The notes under the pieces are model-generated. The model made no database searches, had not been told where the DNA came from, and saw nothing but the letters and a program-made list of their open reading frames with translations. A stretch of 64,000 bases of DNA from NCBI RefSeq assembly GCF_002532045.1, contig NZ_NWTG01000003.1:496001-560000 (forward strand). Reading direction: 5' to 3'. The position numbers were made by a program, and so were the translations under genes. Positions 35,015-43,295 of this stretch are shown here, piece by piece. This DNA is from Bradyrhizobium sp. C9. GTDB taxonomy: Bacteria; Pseudomonadota; Alphaproteobacteria; Rhizobiales; Xanthobacteraceae. Numbering within the stretch: position 1 is the first letter of the stretch; every line of letters starts with the position of its first letter.

Positions 35015-38000
35015 CTACTCCGGCCGGATCAATGCCACGACATCGCCCGCGCGCAAGGTCTGGCCGGGCTTGACCGGCACCGACGCAATGCGGCCCGCGC
35101 GCGGCGAATGCACTGATATCTCCATCTTCATGGACTCGATGATGGCGAGCACGTCGCCGGCTGCGACCACGGCGCCCTCCTCGGCCAGGATCTTCCAGAT
35201 GTTGCCGGGCACCTCCGAGAACGCGCCGACCTGGCCGTCGGGAATGCCGGTCGAGACGGCACTCGCGTCGATCAACTCTGCGGGCGCCTCGTCGAGCTTC
35301 ATCTCGCGCCAGCGCTGGCGCTCGGCATCGAACGCGGCCTGTTGCGTCGCCTTGAATGCCGCGATCGACGGCCGCACGTCGGCCAACGTCTTGGCATAGT
35401 CGGCATAGGAGAACTCGCCCTGCTCGATCCTGATGTCGTACTGCCCGTGCGGGAATGCGGCGCGCGCGTCCAAGAGCTCATCGGCATCGACCGGGAAGAA
35501 GCGGATCTTGTCGAAGAACCGCAGCAGCCACGGATGACCCGGTTCGAACACTTTCGTGGTGCGCCATGTGTTCCAGACCTGGATGGTGCGGCCGAACAGC
35601 TGGTAGCCGCCCGGCCCTTCCATGCCGTAGATGCACATATAGGCGCCGCCTATGCCGACCGCGTTCTCCGGCGTCCAGGTCCGCGCCGGGTTGTATTTCG
35701 TGGTCACGAGGCGATGCCGCGGATCGAGTGGGGTTGCCACCGGCGCACCGAGATAGACGTCGCCGAGGCCGAGCACGAAATAATCGGCGTCGAACACGAT
35801 GCGGCGAACATCGTCCTCGCCGCCAAGCCCGTTGATGCGCCGGATGAACTCGACATTCGACGGACACCACGGCGCATCGGCGCGGACCAGCTCCTGATAC
35901 TTGCGCATCGCCAGCTCAGCCTCTGGATCCCGCCACGACAGCGGCAGATGCACGGTCCGGCTCGGCACCCGCATGGCGTCGACCGGCGGCAATTCGCGTT
36001 CGATCCGCCTGAGCACGTCGAGCAGCTTCGTTCGCGACAGCGCCGTGCCGTCATAATGGATCTGCAGCGAGCGAATGCCGGGCGTCAGATCGATCAAGCC
36101 GCCGAGTTTTGCTTCCTCGAGCGCCTGCGCCAGCACATGGACGCGCAGCCGCAGCGCGATGTCGAGCTCCATCGGACCGTATTCGACCAGCAGATTGTCG
36201 TCGCCGGCGCGCCGATAGACCACCGGGATCGGGCCGTCATCATGGCGCCCGACGATGGCCGAGCCGAGCTCGGGCGCGCGCAACACGGTGGGGCCGACAA
36301 CAGGATCGTCGCGTCGAGCCGGAACGAAGCGGACGGTGTCGCCGGGCCGGAGCTGGCCGACCTTCCAGAGCTCGTCGCGCGCGACGACCGCCGGACAGAC
36401 GAAGCCACCGAGACTCGGTCCGTCCGGCCCCAGAATGATCGGCATGTCGCCGGTGAAGTCGATCGAGCCGACCGCATAGGCGTTGTCGTGGATGTTCGAC
36501 GGATGCAGCCCGGCCTCGCCGCCATCGGCGCGCGCCCAGCGCGGCTTCGGACCGATCAGCCGCACGCCGGTCCGCGCACTGTTGAAGTGCACCTCATAGC
36601 TCGACGCAAACAGCGTTTCGATGTCCTCGTCGAGGAAGAAATCCGGCGCGCCATGCGGGCCATAGACCACGCCGATCTGCCACGCCGAAGTCAGCTCCGG
36701 CCGCTCGTCCTCCGCAGCGCGCCGCGGCGCGGCAAGGCTCGGCGGCTCGGCGCCGACATGCAGCACGTCGCCGGCCTTGAGCGAGCCCGTCGCATGGCCG
36801 CCGAACGCGCCGAGCGCGAACACGGCGCGCGAGCCCAGAATCTCGGGCACGTCAATGCCGCCACGCACGGCGAGATACGCGCGCTGGCCCGGGCCCCTGA
36901 TGCTGCCGATGACGAGCGTCTGGCCGGCGCGCACCGCAACCGGCTCGTCATACGCGACGTCGACGCCGTCAAGCGACGCCTTCATCTGCGCACCCGCAAG
37001 CGCGACGATTGCATCGGTGTTGAAGCGCAAGGTGGGTCCGTTGACCGTCAGCTCCAGCGCGGTCGTGGTCTCCGAATTGCCGACCACGCGGTTGGCGAGA
37101 CGAAACGAGCGCTCGTCCATCGGCCCGCTCGGCGGCACGCCGACATGCCAGAGATGCAGGCGGCCGGGCAATTCCTGCACCCCGCTCTGCGCACCCGGTG
37201 CGACGACGTCGATGGTGCGTGGACGATAGGCGAACGCGCCGAGCACGCTGGTCGCGACCTGACCGCTGCGGAACACGTCGGATGCGGCGATCGCACGCAG
37301 ATAATCCAGATTGGTCTCGATGCCGGCTACGACAGTGCCATCCAGCGCCTGCGTGAGCTTCGCGATCGCGGCCTCGCGCGTCTCGCCCGAGACGATGATC
37401 TTGGCCAGCATCGGATCGTAGAACGGCGACACCTCCGTGCCGGTCTCGATCCAGCCGTCGATCCGCGCGTCCGTCGAAAAACTGACCTGCGTCAGCCGGC
37501 CCGCGCTCGGGCGAAAGCCCGCGCCCGGATTCTCGGCATAGAGCCGCACCTCGATCGCCGCGCCCTTTGGCGCCAGCGTGCCGGCCTGGCCGAGCACGTC
37601 CTCGCCGGCTGCCTGCCGGATCATCCATTCGACCAGATCGACGCCAGTGACCTGCTCGGTGACGGGATGCTCGACCTGGAGCCGGGTGTTCACCTCAAGA
37701 AAGTAAAAGTCCTCGCGCGCGACGTCATAGATGAACTCCACCGTGCCGGCGGATTCATAAGCAACTGCCTTGCCGAGCGAGACCGCGGCCGCGTGCAGCC
37801 GCCGCCTGATCTCGGCGGAGAGTCCGGGCGCCGGCGTCTCCTCAAAGACCTTTTGGTTGCGCCGCTGCAGCGAGCAATCGCGCTCGCCGAGCGCGACCAC
37901 ATCGCCCTTGCCGTTGCCGAAGATCTGCACCTCGATGTGGCGGGCCTGGGCAACGAACCGCTCGAGATAGACCCGGGCATCGCCGAAGCTCGCCCGCGCC

Positions 38001-38557
38001 GTGCGCTGCACCGATTCGAACCGCTCGCGCAGCGTTGCCATGTCGTGGCAGAGCTGCATGCCGATGCCGCCGCCGCCCGCCGTGCTCTTCAGCATCACGG
38101 GAAAGCCGATCGCTTCGGCCTGTTGCACCGCCTCGTCGATGGTCTCGAGCAGGCCGGAGCCGGGCAGCAGCGGCACGCCGCTGCGCTCGGCGATCTCGCG
38201 CGCGCGGTGCTTGAGGCCGAAGGCGTCGAGATGCTCAGGCCGCGGCCCGATGAATTTGATGCCATGCTCGGCAAGCCGCTCGGCAAAGCGGCGGTTCTCC
38301 GACAGGAAGCCGTAACCCGGATGCACCGCCTCGGCGCCCGTCGCGAGGCACGCCGCCATGATCGCATCGGCGTTGAGATAGCTCTCGGCAGCCGGCGCCG
38401 GGCCAATGCGTACCGCCTCGTCAGCCTCCAGCACCGGCCGGGTGAAGCGGTCGGCGTCGGAATAGACCGCGACCGAGCCGATACCCATGCGGTGCAATGT
38501 CTTTCCGATCCGCCCGGCGATCTCGCCGCGGTTGGCAATCAGGACCTTGCTGAACAT
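35015..38557 (-). CDS. Biotin-dependent guanidine carboxylase (annotated in most genomes as urea carboxylase)
   Basis: A 1,180-residue biotin carboxylase. Domain order: biotin carboxylase (residues about 1-450, with LIANRGEIAGRI, MLKSTAGGGGIGMQ, FLEVNTRLQVEHPVTE); KipA/KipI-like carboxyltransferase halves (about 460-1030; GVQELPGRLHLWHVGVPPSGPMDERSF); and a biotinyl domain with the acceptor lysine in IIESMKMEISVHSP near residue 1145. Size and layout equal urea carboxylase. The guanidine-I riboswitch and two DUF1989 neighbours indicate that guanidine is the real substrate; family members with this context were shown elsewhere to carboxylate guanidine. There is no fused allophanate hydrolase. 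It is the last gene of its operon, 3 bases after the preceding gene. Confidence 0.85.
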   Translation of the reverse strand: MFSKVLIANRGEIAGRIGKTLHRMGIGSVAVYSDADRFTRPVLEADEAVRIGPAPAAESYLNADAIMAACLATGAEAVHPGYGFLSENRRFAERLAEHGIKFIGPRPEHLDAFGLKHRAREIAERSGVPLLPGSGLLETIDEAVQQAEAIGFPVMLKSTAGGGGIGMQLCHDMATLRERFESVQRTARASFGDARVYLERFVAQARHIEVQIFGNGKGDVVALGERDCSLQRRNQKVFEETPAPGLSAEIRRRLHAAAVSLGKAVAYESAGTVEFIYDVAREDFYFLEVNTRLQVEHPVTEQVTGVDLVEWMIRQAAGEDVLGQAGTLAPKGAAIEVRLYAENPGAGFRPSAGRLTQVSFSTDARIDGWIETGTEVSPFYDPMLAKIIVSGETREAAIAKLTQALDGTVVAGIETNLDYLRAIAASDVFRSGQVATSVLGAFAYRPRTIDVVAPGAQSGVQELPGRLHLWHVGVPPSGPMDERSFRLANRVVGNSETTTALELTVNGPTLRFNTDAIVALAGAQMKASLDGVDVAYDEPVAVRAGQTLVIGSIRGPGQRAYLAVRGGIDVPEILGSRAVFALGAFGGHATGSLKAGDVLHVGAEPPSLAAPRRAAEDERPELTSAWQIGVVYGPHGAPDFFLDEDIETLFASSYEVHFNSARTGVRLIGPKPRWARADGGEAGLHPSNIHDNAYAVGSIDFTGDMPIILGPDGPSLGGFVCPAVVARDELWKVGQLRPGDTVRFVPARRDDPVVGPTVLRAPELGSAIVGRHDDGPIPVVYRRAGDDNLLVEYGPMELDIALRLRVHVLAQALEEAKLGGLIDLTPGIRSLQIHYDGTALSRTKLLDVLRRIERELPPVDAMRVPSRTVHLPLSWRDPEAELAMRKYQELVRADAPWCPSNVEFIRRINGLGGEDDVRRIVFDADYFVLGLGDVYLGAPVATPLDPRHRLVTTKYNPARTWTPENAVGIGGAYMCIYGMEGPGGYQLFGRTIQVWNTWRTTKVFEPGHPWLLRFFDKIRFFPVDADELLDARAAFPHGQYDIRIEQGEFSYADYAKTLADVRPSIAAFKATQQAAFDAERQRWREMKLDEAPAELIDASAVSTGIPDGQVGAFSEVPGNIWKILAEEGAVVAAGDVLAIIESMKMEISVHSPRAGRIASVPVKPGQTLRAGDVVALIRPE

Positions 38558-38560
38558 GCC

Positions 38561-39199
38561 TCACGCCTCCGGCTCGAAGATCGTGACCTGTACCGGCGTC
38601 GGGAAGAAGCCGTTGCAGGGATTGTTGATCTGTGGGCAGTTCGAGATCAGGCACAGCACGTCCATCTCGGCGACCAGCTCGATTGCATCGCCGGGCTTGG
38701 AGACGCCGTCGACCACGGTGAAATTGCCGGCGGGATCGATCGGCACGTTCATGAAGAAGTTCAAATTCGGCACGATGTCGCGCTTCGACATGCCGTATTT
38801 CGCAGCCTCGATCACGAAATTCTCGCGGCAGGCGTGCTGGTAGCGGGTCTGGTGCCCGAACCGCACGGTGTTGCTCTCGCAGGAACAGGCGCCCGCCGAC
38901 GTATCGTGCAGGCCGCAACTGTCAGCGGTGACGCGCAACATCACCCGGCCCTCGTTGGACATGATCCGGGTGCCGAGCCCGACATAGGCCGAGCCCTGCG
39001 CGCGCAGCGTATCCTGCCCGCTGTAGCGCTCCTGATAGTCGTCCGCACGATAGAACAGTGTATCGACCGCCTGCTGGCCATGGGTGTCCGTAATCCGCAG
39101 CGTCTGGCCCTTGCGGATAACGGCCGACCACGGCTTGCGTGCGGGAATTTCCGCGTCCAGAACGATCCGGCCGCGGGTCTGGGCGGATTGCACGGTCAT
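38561..39199 (-). CDS. DUF1989 protein (UAAP-type); probable carboxyguanidine deiminase subunit
   Basis: A 212-residue DUF1989 protein ('urea amidolyase-associated'). Key segments are LRITDTHGQQAVDTLFYRADDYQERYSGQDTL, a CSCESNTVRFGHQTRYQHACRENF cysteine/histidine cluster typical of metal binding, and ISNCPQINNPCNGF (CP motif at the C-terminus). The start overlaps the previous DUF1989 gene (ATGA). In other bacteria the pair forms carboxyguanidine deiminase (CgdAB), turning carboxyguanidine into allophanate; this role is inferred here from synteny and the riboswitch. Confidence 0.82.
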   Translation of the reverse strand: MTVQSAQTRGRIVLDAEIPARKPWSAVIRKGQTLRITDTHGQQAVDTLFYRADDYQERYSGQDTLRAQGSAYVGLGTRIMSNEGRVMLRVTADSCGLHDTSAGACSCESNTVRFGHQTRYQHACRENFVIEAAKYGMSKRDIVPNLNFFMNVPIDPAGNFTVVDGVSKPGDAIELVAEMDVLCLISNCPQINNPCNGFFPTPVQVTIFEPEA

Positions 39200-40041
39200 C
39201 GCACGGCTCCTTCGCTCGTCTCGCCGAGATACAGCGCATTGTTCTCATAGGCTCGGATCGCCTCGGCCGTCGCGGTGCGGCACAGATCATCGGCCGCGGG
39301 CTTGGTTGCGCGGTAGCGCACGACTTCCACGCTCGCTCGCGGATAGCCTTGCGCTGGATCGAGCGGATGCGGACAGTTCGACAGCGCAATCAGCAGGTCC
39401 ATCTCCGCGCGCAGATCGACGAAATCTCCCTTTTGCCGGCGCGCGCCGGACCAGACAAACTTGCCGTCCGCGTCGATCGCGACCGGTGCAAAGAAGCAGA
39501 CGCAGGGATGGACGTCACGGCGATCGAGCCCGAGCTTGGCCGCGGCGAGGATGAAATTGTCGCGCGTGTTGCGGTGATTCCCTTCGCCGTATTTCGCGAG
39601 GTTGGTCGCAGCCGTCGAGCCGCCCACTACGGCATCATGCGCAGCGCTGCTGTCCTCGGTGATGCCAAGCAGCGCGCGGCCCATATCCGATAGCAGCACG
39701 CGGCCCTTCTGAAGCCGCGCCGCCCACTGCACCTTGATGGTGTCGGCGTGGTTGAGCCGCTCGGTGGCGTCGGCGCTGTTCCAGGCGAGCAGGCTGACGG
39801 TCGATGTCCCCGACGTATTGACGATGCGCAGCGTGTCGCCGCGGTTCAGCCGGGTGGTCCAGTACCAGCCGGCCGGAATCACCTCGCGATGGATGATCGC
39901 ATCGGCGGCGATCGGCGCCGCGTCGCGTGCGGTCGGCGCCGGCAGCGCCCGCGGCGCGTGCTCCTGCCCTGCCGATTTCAGCTCGTTGTAGCGCCTTGTA
40001 TGCGCCGCGATCTCGGCCTTCTGTTCCTCTGTGAGGATCAT
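39196..40041 (-). CDS. DUF1989 protein (UAAP-type, longer); probable carboxyguanidine deiminase subunit
   Basis: A 281-residue paralogue of the following gene. It shows LRIVNTSGTSTVSLLAWNSADATERLNHADTIKVQWAARLQKGRVLLSDMGRALLGITEDSSAAHDAVVGGS and a C-terminal LIALSNCPHPLDPAQGY motif. Its Cys cluster in the middle is weaker than in the smaller paralogue, as expected for a hetero-oligomer in which one subunit is catalytic. It overlaps both neighbours by ATGA. Part of the guanidine operon; see the carboxylase entry for context. Confidence 0.82.
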   Translation of the reverse strand: MILTEEQKAEIAAHTRRYNELKSAGQEHAPRALPAPTARDAAPIAADAIIHREVIPAGWYWTTRLNRGDTLRIVNTSGTSTVSLLAWNSADATERLNHADTIKVQWAARLQKGRVLLSDMGRALLGITEDSSAAHDAVVGGSTAATNLAKYGEGNHRNTRDNFILAAAKLGLDRRDVHPCVCFFAPVAIDADGKFVWSGARRQKGDFVDLRAEMDLLIALSNCPHPLDPAQGYPRASVEVVRYRATKPAADDLCRTATAEAIRAYENNALYLGETSEGAVR

Positions 40042-40871
40042 GGTTGCTCCTTCAAGACGAGAGCGCCGGGCCGTCCCGGCTGATGCTCCTGGTCTGACCG
40101 GGTCGTCCCGATCGGAGCTGGTTGAACTGATGACCGCGGCTCCGCGCTGCGGCGTGGGAAGATCTCGAGGTCGCGCGACACGGTGGCGCCATAACGCTCG
40201 CGCTCTTCGGGCCGGTTGCGCGACCGCTCCAGCGCGATCACCCGCGTCGCGAGCCCGAACGCTTCGCTGAGGTCGTGCGTGACCATCACGACCGTCAAAT
40301 GGGTCTCGTTCCAGAGCCGCTTCATGAGCAGATGAATGTCGGCGCGGATGCCCGGATCGAGCGCGCCGAACGGCTCGTCGAGCAGCAGGATCTTCGGCCC
40401 ACGCATGATCGCCTGCGCCAGCGCGAGGCGCTGCTGCATGCCGCCCGACAGCGCGGACGGATACTTGCCCTCCTGACCGGCGAGCCCGACTTCCGCGAGC
40501 AGCGCCATGGCGTCGTCGGTGGCGGCGCGGCGCGCGGCGCCGAACAGCCGGGCCATGAATTTTGCGTCACGCAGTTCACGGCCGAGCAGGACGTTCTGCA
40601 GCACGGTCAGATGCGGAAACACCGAGTAGCGCTGGAACACCACGCTGCGATCGGCATCCGGCTCGCCGGGCAACGGCTTGCCGTCGACCAAAATCTGCCC
40701 GCGGCTCGGTTGCTCCTCTCCGAGCAGCATCCGCAGCAGCGTGGTCTTGCCGCAACCGGACGGACCGACCAGCGCGATGAAGGCGCGCGGCTCGACCTCC
40801 ATCGTGATGCGCTCGAGCACGATGTGGTCGCCATATTCCTTCCAGACGTCGTCAAACCGGATCGCGCTCAT
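40038..40871 (-). CDS. ABC transporter ATPase of the guanidine operon (NitT/TauT family)
   Basis: A 277-residue ATPase of the nitrate/taurine-type family. Walker A GPSGCGKTT, Q-loop RYSVFP, signature LSGGMQQRLALAQAI, Walker B ILLLDEPFGALD, H-loop VTHDLSEAF. A ~50-residue tail (RPEERERYGATVSRDLEIFPRRSAEP and beyond) extends past the usual end. The longer open frame to 41072 overlaps the permease gene, so I chose MSAIRFDD at 40869-40871, whose ATGA overlap with the permease stop indicates coupling. It energises uptake of the riboswitch ligand or a related compound. Confidence 0.9.
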   Translation of the reverse strand: MSAIRFDDVWKEYGDHIVLERITMEVEPRAFIALVGPSGCGKTTLLRMLLGEEQPSRGQILVDGKPLPGEPDADRSVVFQRYSVFPHLTVLQNVLLGRELRDAKFMARLFGAARRAATDDAMALLAEVGLAGQEGKYPSALSGGMQQRLALAQAIMRGPKILLLDEPFGALDPGIRADIHLLMKRLWNETHLTVVMVTHDLSEAFGLATRVIALERSRNRPEERERYGATVSRDLEIFPRRSAEPRSSVQPAPIGTTRSDQEHQPGRPGALVLKEQP

Positions 40872-41686
40872 TCCGCCCTCACCGAGGCAAACCAGGGAAA
40901 CGCCTTGCGTTGCAGGACGCGCAGGCCGACATCGATCAGGAACGCCAGCAGCGTGATCCAGGCGACGTAGGGGATGATGACGTCCATCGCGAGATAGCGG
41001 CGCACCAGGAAGATCCGGTAGCCGAGCCCGGAGTCGGATGCGATCGCTTCGGCCGCGATCAGGAACAGCCATGCGGGCCCCAGTTGCAGCCGCAGCACGT
41101 CGATCAGCCGCGGCAGGGTTTGCGGCATCGCGACACGCAGCGCGATCTGCCAGGTCGAGGCGCCGAGCGTCTGCGCCTTGACGATCTGCTCACGCGGCAG
41201 CTCCTGCACCTTCATGGCGAGGTCGCGGATCATACAGGGAAGCGTCCCGATCACGATCAGCGCAATTTTCGAATTCTCCCCGAGGCCCATCACGATGAAC
41301 AGGATCGGCAACAGCGCCAGCGGCGGCACCATCGAAGTCACCGACACGAACGGCCCGAGCAGGGCATTGGCGCCCGGCAACAGTCCGATCACGATGCCGA
41401 GCACCAGCGCCGCCACCGTCGAGATCGCCAGCGCCGACCCCAGCCGCCCGAGGCTGGCGACGGTGTCGGACGCCATCAGATAGCTGCCGGTGCGCGGATC
41501 GACCTCGAACGCCATCTGCTTGACCGCCTGCACCATGCTGGGCAGCGCCGGCAGCAGCTTGTCGTTCGGGTTCTGCGCGAGCCGCGCGCTGGAGCCGGCG
41601 AAGTAGGCGATTGCGACCAACAGGAACGGCAGCGCGAGCAGATAGAATCGCGTCTGCCGTCCCGGCCGTATGTTCACAAGTCGCAT
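40868..41686 (-). CDS. ABC transporter permease of the guanidine operon (NitT/TauT family)
   Basis: A 272-residue permease with about six membrane helices. The BPD-permease motif EAA-like loop is EQIVKAQTLGASTWQIALRVAMPQTLPRLIDVLRLQLG. It sits between the binding-protein and ATPase genes and overlaps the latter by four bases. Substrate is inferred from the operon (guanidine). Confidence 0.9.
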   Translation of the reverse strand: MRLVNIRPGRQTRFYLLALPFLLVAIAYFAGSSARLAQNPNDKLLPALPSMVQAVKQMAFEVDPRTGSYLMASDTVASLGRLGSALAISTVAALVLGIVIGLLPGANALLGPFVSVTSMVPPLALLPILFIVMGLGENSKIALIVIGTLPCMIRDLAMKVQELPREQIVKAQTLGASTWQIALRVAMPQTLPRLIDVLRLQLGPAWLFLIAAEAIASDSGLGYRIFLVRRYLAMDVIIPYVAWITLLAFLIDVGLRVLQRKAFPWFASVRAE

Positions 41687-41733
41687 CGTCGGCTCCTGTC
41701 TGAGGACGGCGTTGTGCGGGTCAGAGCTTGCCT

Positions 41734-42807
41734 TCAGAGCTTGCCCTTGGCGGCTTCGTCCATATAGGTCGGGTCGAAGCGCAGCTTGACGTTCGACTTG
41801 TCGCCCAGCACCGACTTGTCGGCGAGCTCGATCCCGACGGCGTCGGCGGATTTTGCGCCCTTGCCCAGCAGGTCCTTGTCGAACAGGAACTTGCGGACGC
41901 GGTCCATGGTCACGCCGATGGTCTTGCTGCGCGTAAAGGCTTCGGCGTCGGTTGCCTTGTCGAACAGCTTGGTGGTCGAGAGCTGGCTGTCGAAACCGGC
42001 GAGATCGGTGCCGGAGGCCTTGGCCATCGCCTCCTTGGCGGCCTTCGCGGCGGGATCGTTCGCTGTCATCCTGGAGAGCGTCTCGTACCAGATACCGACC
42101 AGCGCCTTGGCGAAATCCGGATTGTCCTTGGCGACCGCGGTGTTCACGACCATCAGGTCCATGATCTCGCCGGGGATCTGCGAGGAGTCGAACACCTTCT
42201 TCGCATCGGGCGAGCCGAGGATTTCCGTCACGATCGGATTCCAGGTCACGACCGCGTTGACGTCGGGCGTCTTGTAAGCCGCCGCGATATCGGCATCGGA
42301 GGTATTGACGACCTTGACGTCCTTCTCGCTCAGCTTGCTGGTCTCCAGCGCGCGGGCCAGCAGATAGTGCGACACTGAGAACTCGACCAGGTTGACCGTC
42401 TGCCCCTTGATCGCGGCGAGATCCGACTTGTTCTTGAGGATCACGGCATCGTTGCCGTTGGAGAAATCGCCCATCACGACCGCGGTGGTGTCGACACCGC
42501 CTGCCGCCGGAATCGACAGCGCGTCCATGTTGGTGATGGTGACGGCATCATAGCCGCCGGCGGTGTACTGGTTGATCGATTCGACGTAGTCGTTGAACTG
42601 CTTGACCTCGATCGTGATGCCGTATTTGTCGGCCCACTTCTTGACGATGCCGGTGTCGGCCGCATAGCCCCACGGCATCCACCCGACATAGATCGACCAG
42701 GCGACCTTGAAGCTTTTCTTCGGTGCGGCGTCGGCGACGGATGCGGCCGCGAGCACGATCGCGCAGCCGGTGACAACAGAGCGGAGGAAGATAGAGAACT
42801 TGTTCAT
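41734..42807 (-). CDS. Periplasmic substrate-binding protein of the guanidine operon (NitT/TauT family)
   Basis: A 357-residue binding protein. Signal peptide MNKFSIFLRSVVTGCAIVLAAASVADA, then SFKVAWSIYVGWMPWGYAADTGIVKKWADKYGITIEVKQFNDYVESINQYTAGGYDAVTITNMDALSIPAAGGVD (typical NMT1/SsuA-like fold). It is commonly labelled a putative urea ABC-transporter protein. It is the first gene after the guanidine-I riboswitch and its terminator, with an AGAGGGA ribosome-binding site just beyond the hairpin. The upstream extension to 42858 would run into the hairpin, so it was discarded. Confidence 0.9.
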   Translation of the reverse strand: MNKFSIFLRSVVTGCAIVLAAASVADAAPKKSFKVAWSIYVGWMPWGYAADTGIVKKWADKYGITIEVKQFNDYVESINQYTAGGYDAVTITNMDALSIPAAGGVDTTAVVMGDFSNGNDAVILKNKSDLAAIKGQTVNLVEFSVSHYLLARALETSKLSEKDVKVVNTSDADIAAAYKTPDVNAVVTWNPIVTEILGSPDAKKVFDSSQIPGEIMDLMVVNTAVAKDNPDFAKALVGIWYETLSRMTANDPAAKAAKEAMAKASGTDLAGFDSQLSTTKLFDKATDAEAFTRSKTIGVTMDRVRKFLFDKDLLGKGAKSADAVGIELADKSVLGDKSNVKLRFDPTYMDEAAKGKL

Positions 42808-42836
42808 TGCCGATCCCTCTTGCGAAACTTCACAAA

Positions 42837-42875
42837 AAGGGACTGGCGAAAAGACCATCGCTCCGCCAATCCCTT
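42837..42875 (-). terminator. Intrinsic terminator of the riboswitch expression platform
   Basis: On the transcribed (minus) strand AAGGGATTGGCG pairs over 12 bases (one G-U) with CGCCAGTCCCTT, followed by a run of T (five, reading CCCTTTTTGTG). It stands between the ykkC aptamer and the ribosome-binding site of the first gene, so it is expected to stop transcription without ligand. Confidence 0.75.
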
Positions 42876-42883
42876 GGCTAACG

Positions 42884-42989
42884 AGGTCTCCCGGGCTTTT
42901 ATCCCGCCGTGCACCTGCGGGGATGTCTCCCCCGCAAGCGGCTGCTCTCGGACCAGCACCTTGCTTCGCAAGGTCGGAACCCTAGCGGC
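42884..42989 (-). ncRNA. Guanidine-I (ykkC) riboswitch aptamer
   Basis: On the minus strand the conserved ykkC blocks occur in order: CTAGGGTTCCG, GGTCCGAGAG (in GCTGGTCCGAGAGCAG), then GTGCACGGCGGGATAAAAG and GCCCGGGAGACC. These match the aptamer consensus closely, including ACGG and GGGA-AAAA-GCCCGGGAGA. The element precedes the guanidine operon and is followed at once by an intrinsic terminator. Guanidine binding would favour readthrough. Confidence 0.93.
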
Positions 42990-43006
42990 CAACTCAGCGC
43001 CATTGA

Positions 43007-43022
43007 TGCACGAGGCGTGCCA
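43007..43022 (-). promoter_or_regulatory. Sigma-54 (RpoN) -24/-12 promoter of the guanidine operon
   Basis: TGGCACGCCTCGTGCA on the minus strand matches the RpoN consensus TGGCACG-N4-TTGCA at all defined positions but one (T to G), with the GG and GC dinucleotides at the required 10-base gap. A transcription start about 12 bases downstream (near 42995) would lie just before the aptamer. NtrC-type control by nitrogen supply is inferred; I found no clear upstream activator site. Confidence 0.72.
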
Positions 43023-43295
43023 CAGCACCGACGTTTGAATCTCATGAGATTTTTCGGCGCGTGCGGCGCGGCCGCGAAAGCGCTCTGCTTAAAAACTGCG
43101 CAGGCCTGCCCAGAATTGGCTCTGTCATTCCGTCACCGGCGTCAGCAGGATGCCTGCTATCGCTGATGTCGAGGGGATGTTCGATGCGGATGCTCTTGAG
43201 GGCCCTTTGGCGCGGGCTGCATGGCCGCTACGGCCTGACGCCGCGATGCGATGTCGACGGTCCGGCGAGGACCAGGCTCTGACGCGCGTGACCGG

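Noticed and set aside
35342..39250. A 1,302-codon open frame on the plus strand
   Set aside because: It is antisense to the guanidine carboxylase and DUF1989 genes, has Arg/His/Asp-rich low-complexity composition, and no family resemblance; it is a product of high GC.
35015..42807. Urea as the substrate of the carboxylase operon
   Set aside because: The guanidine-I aptamer and the DUF1989 pair point to guanidine; only enzyme homology suggests urea.
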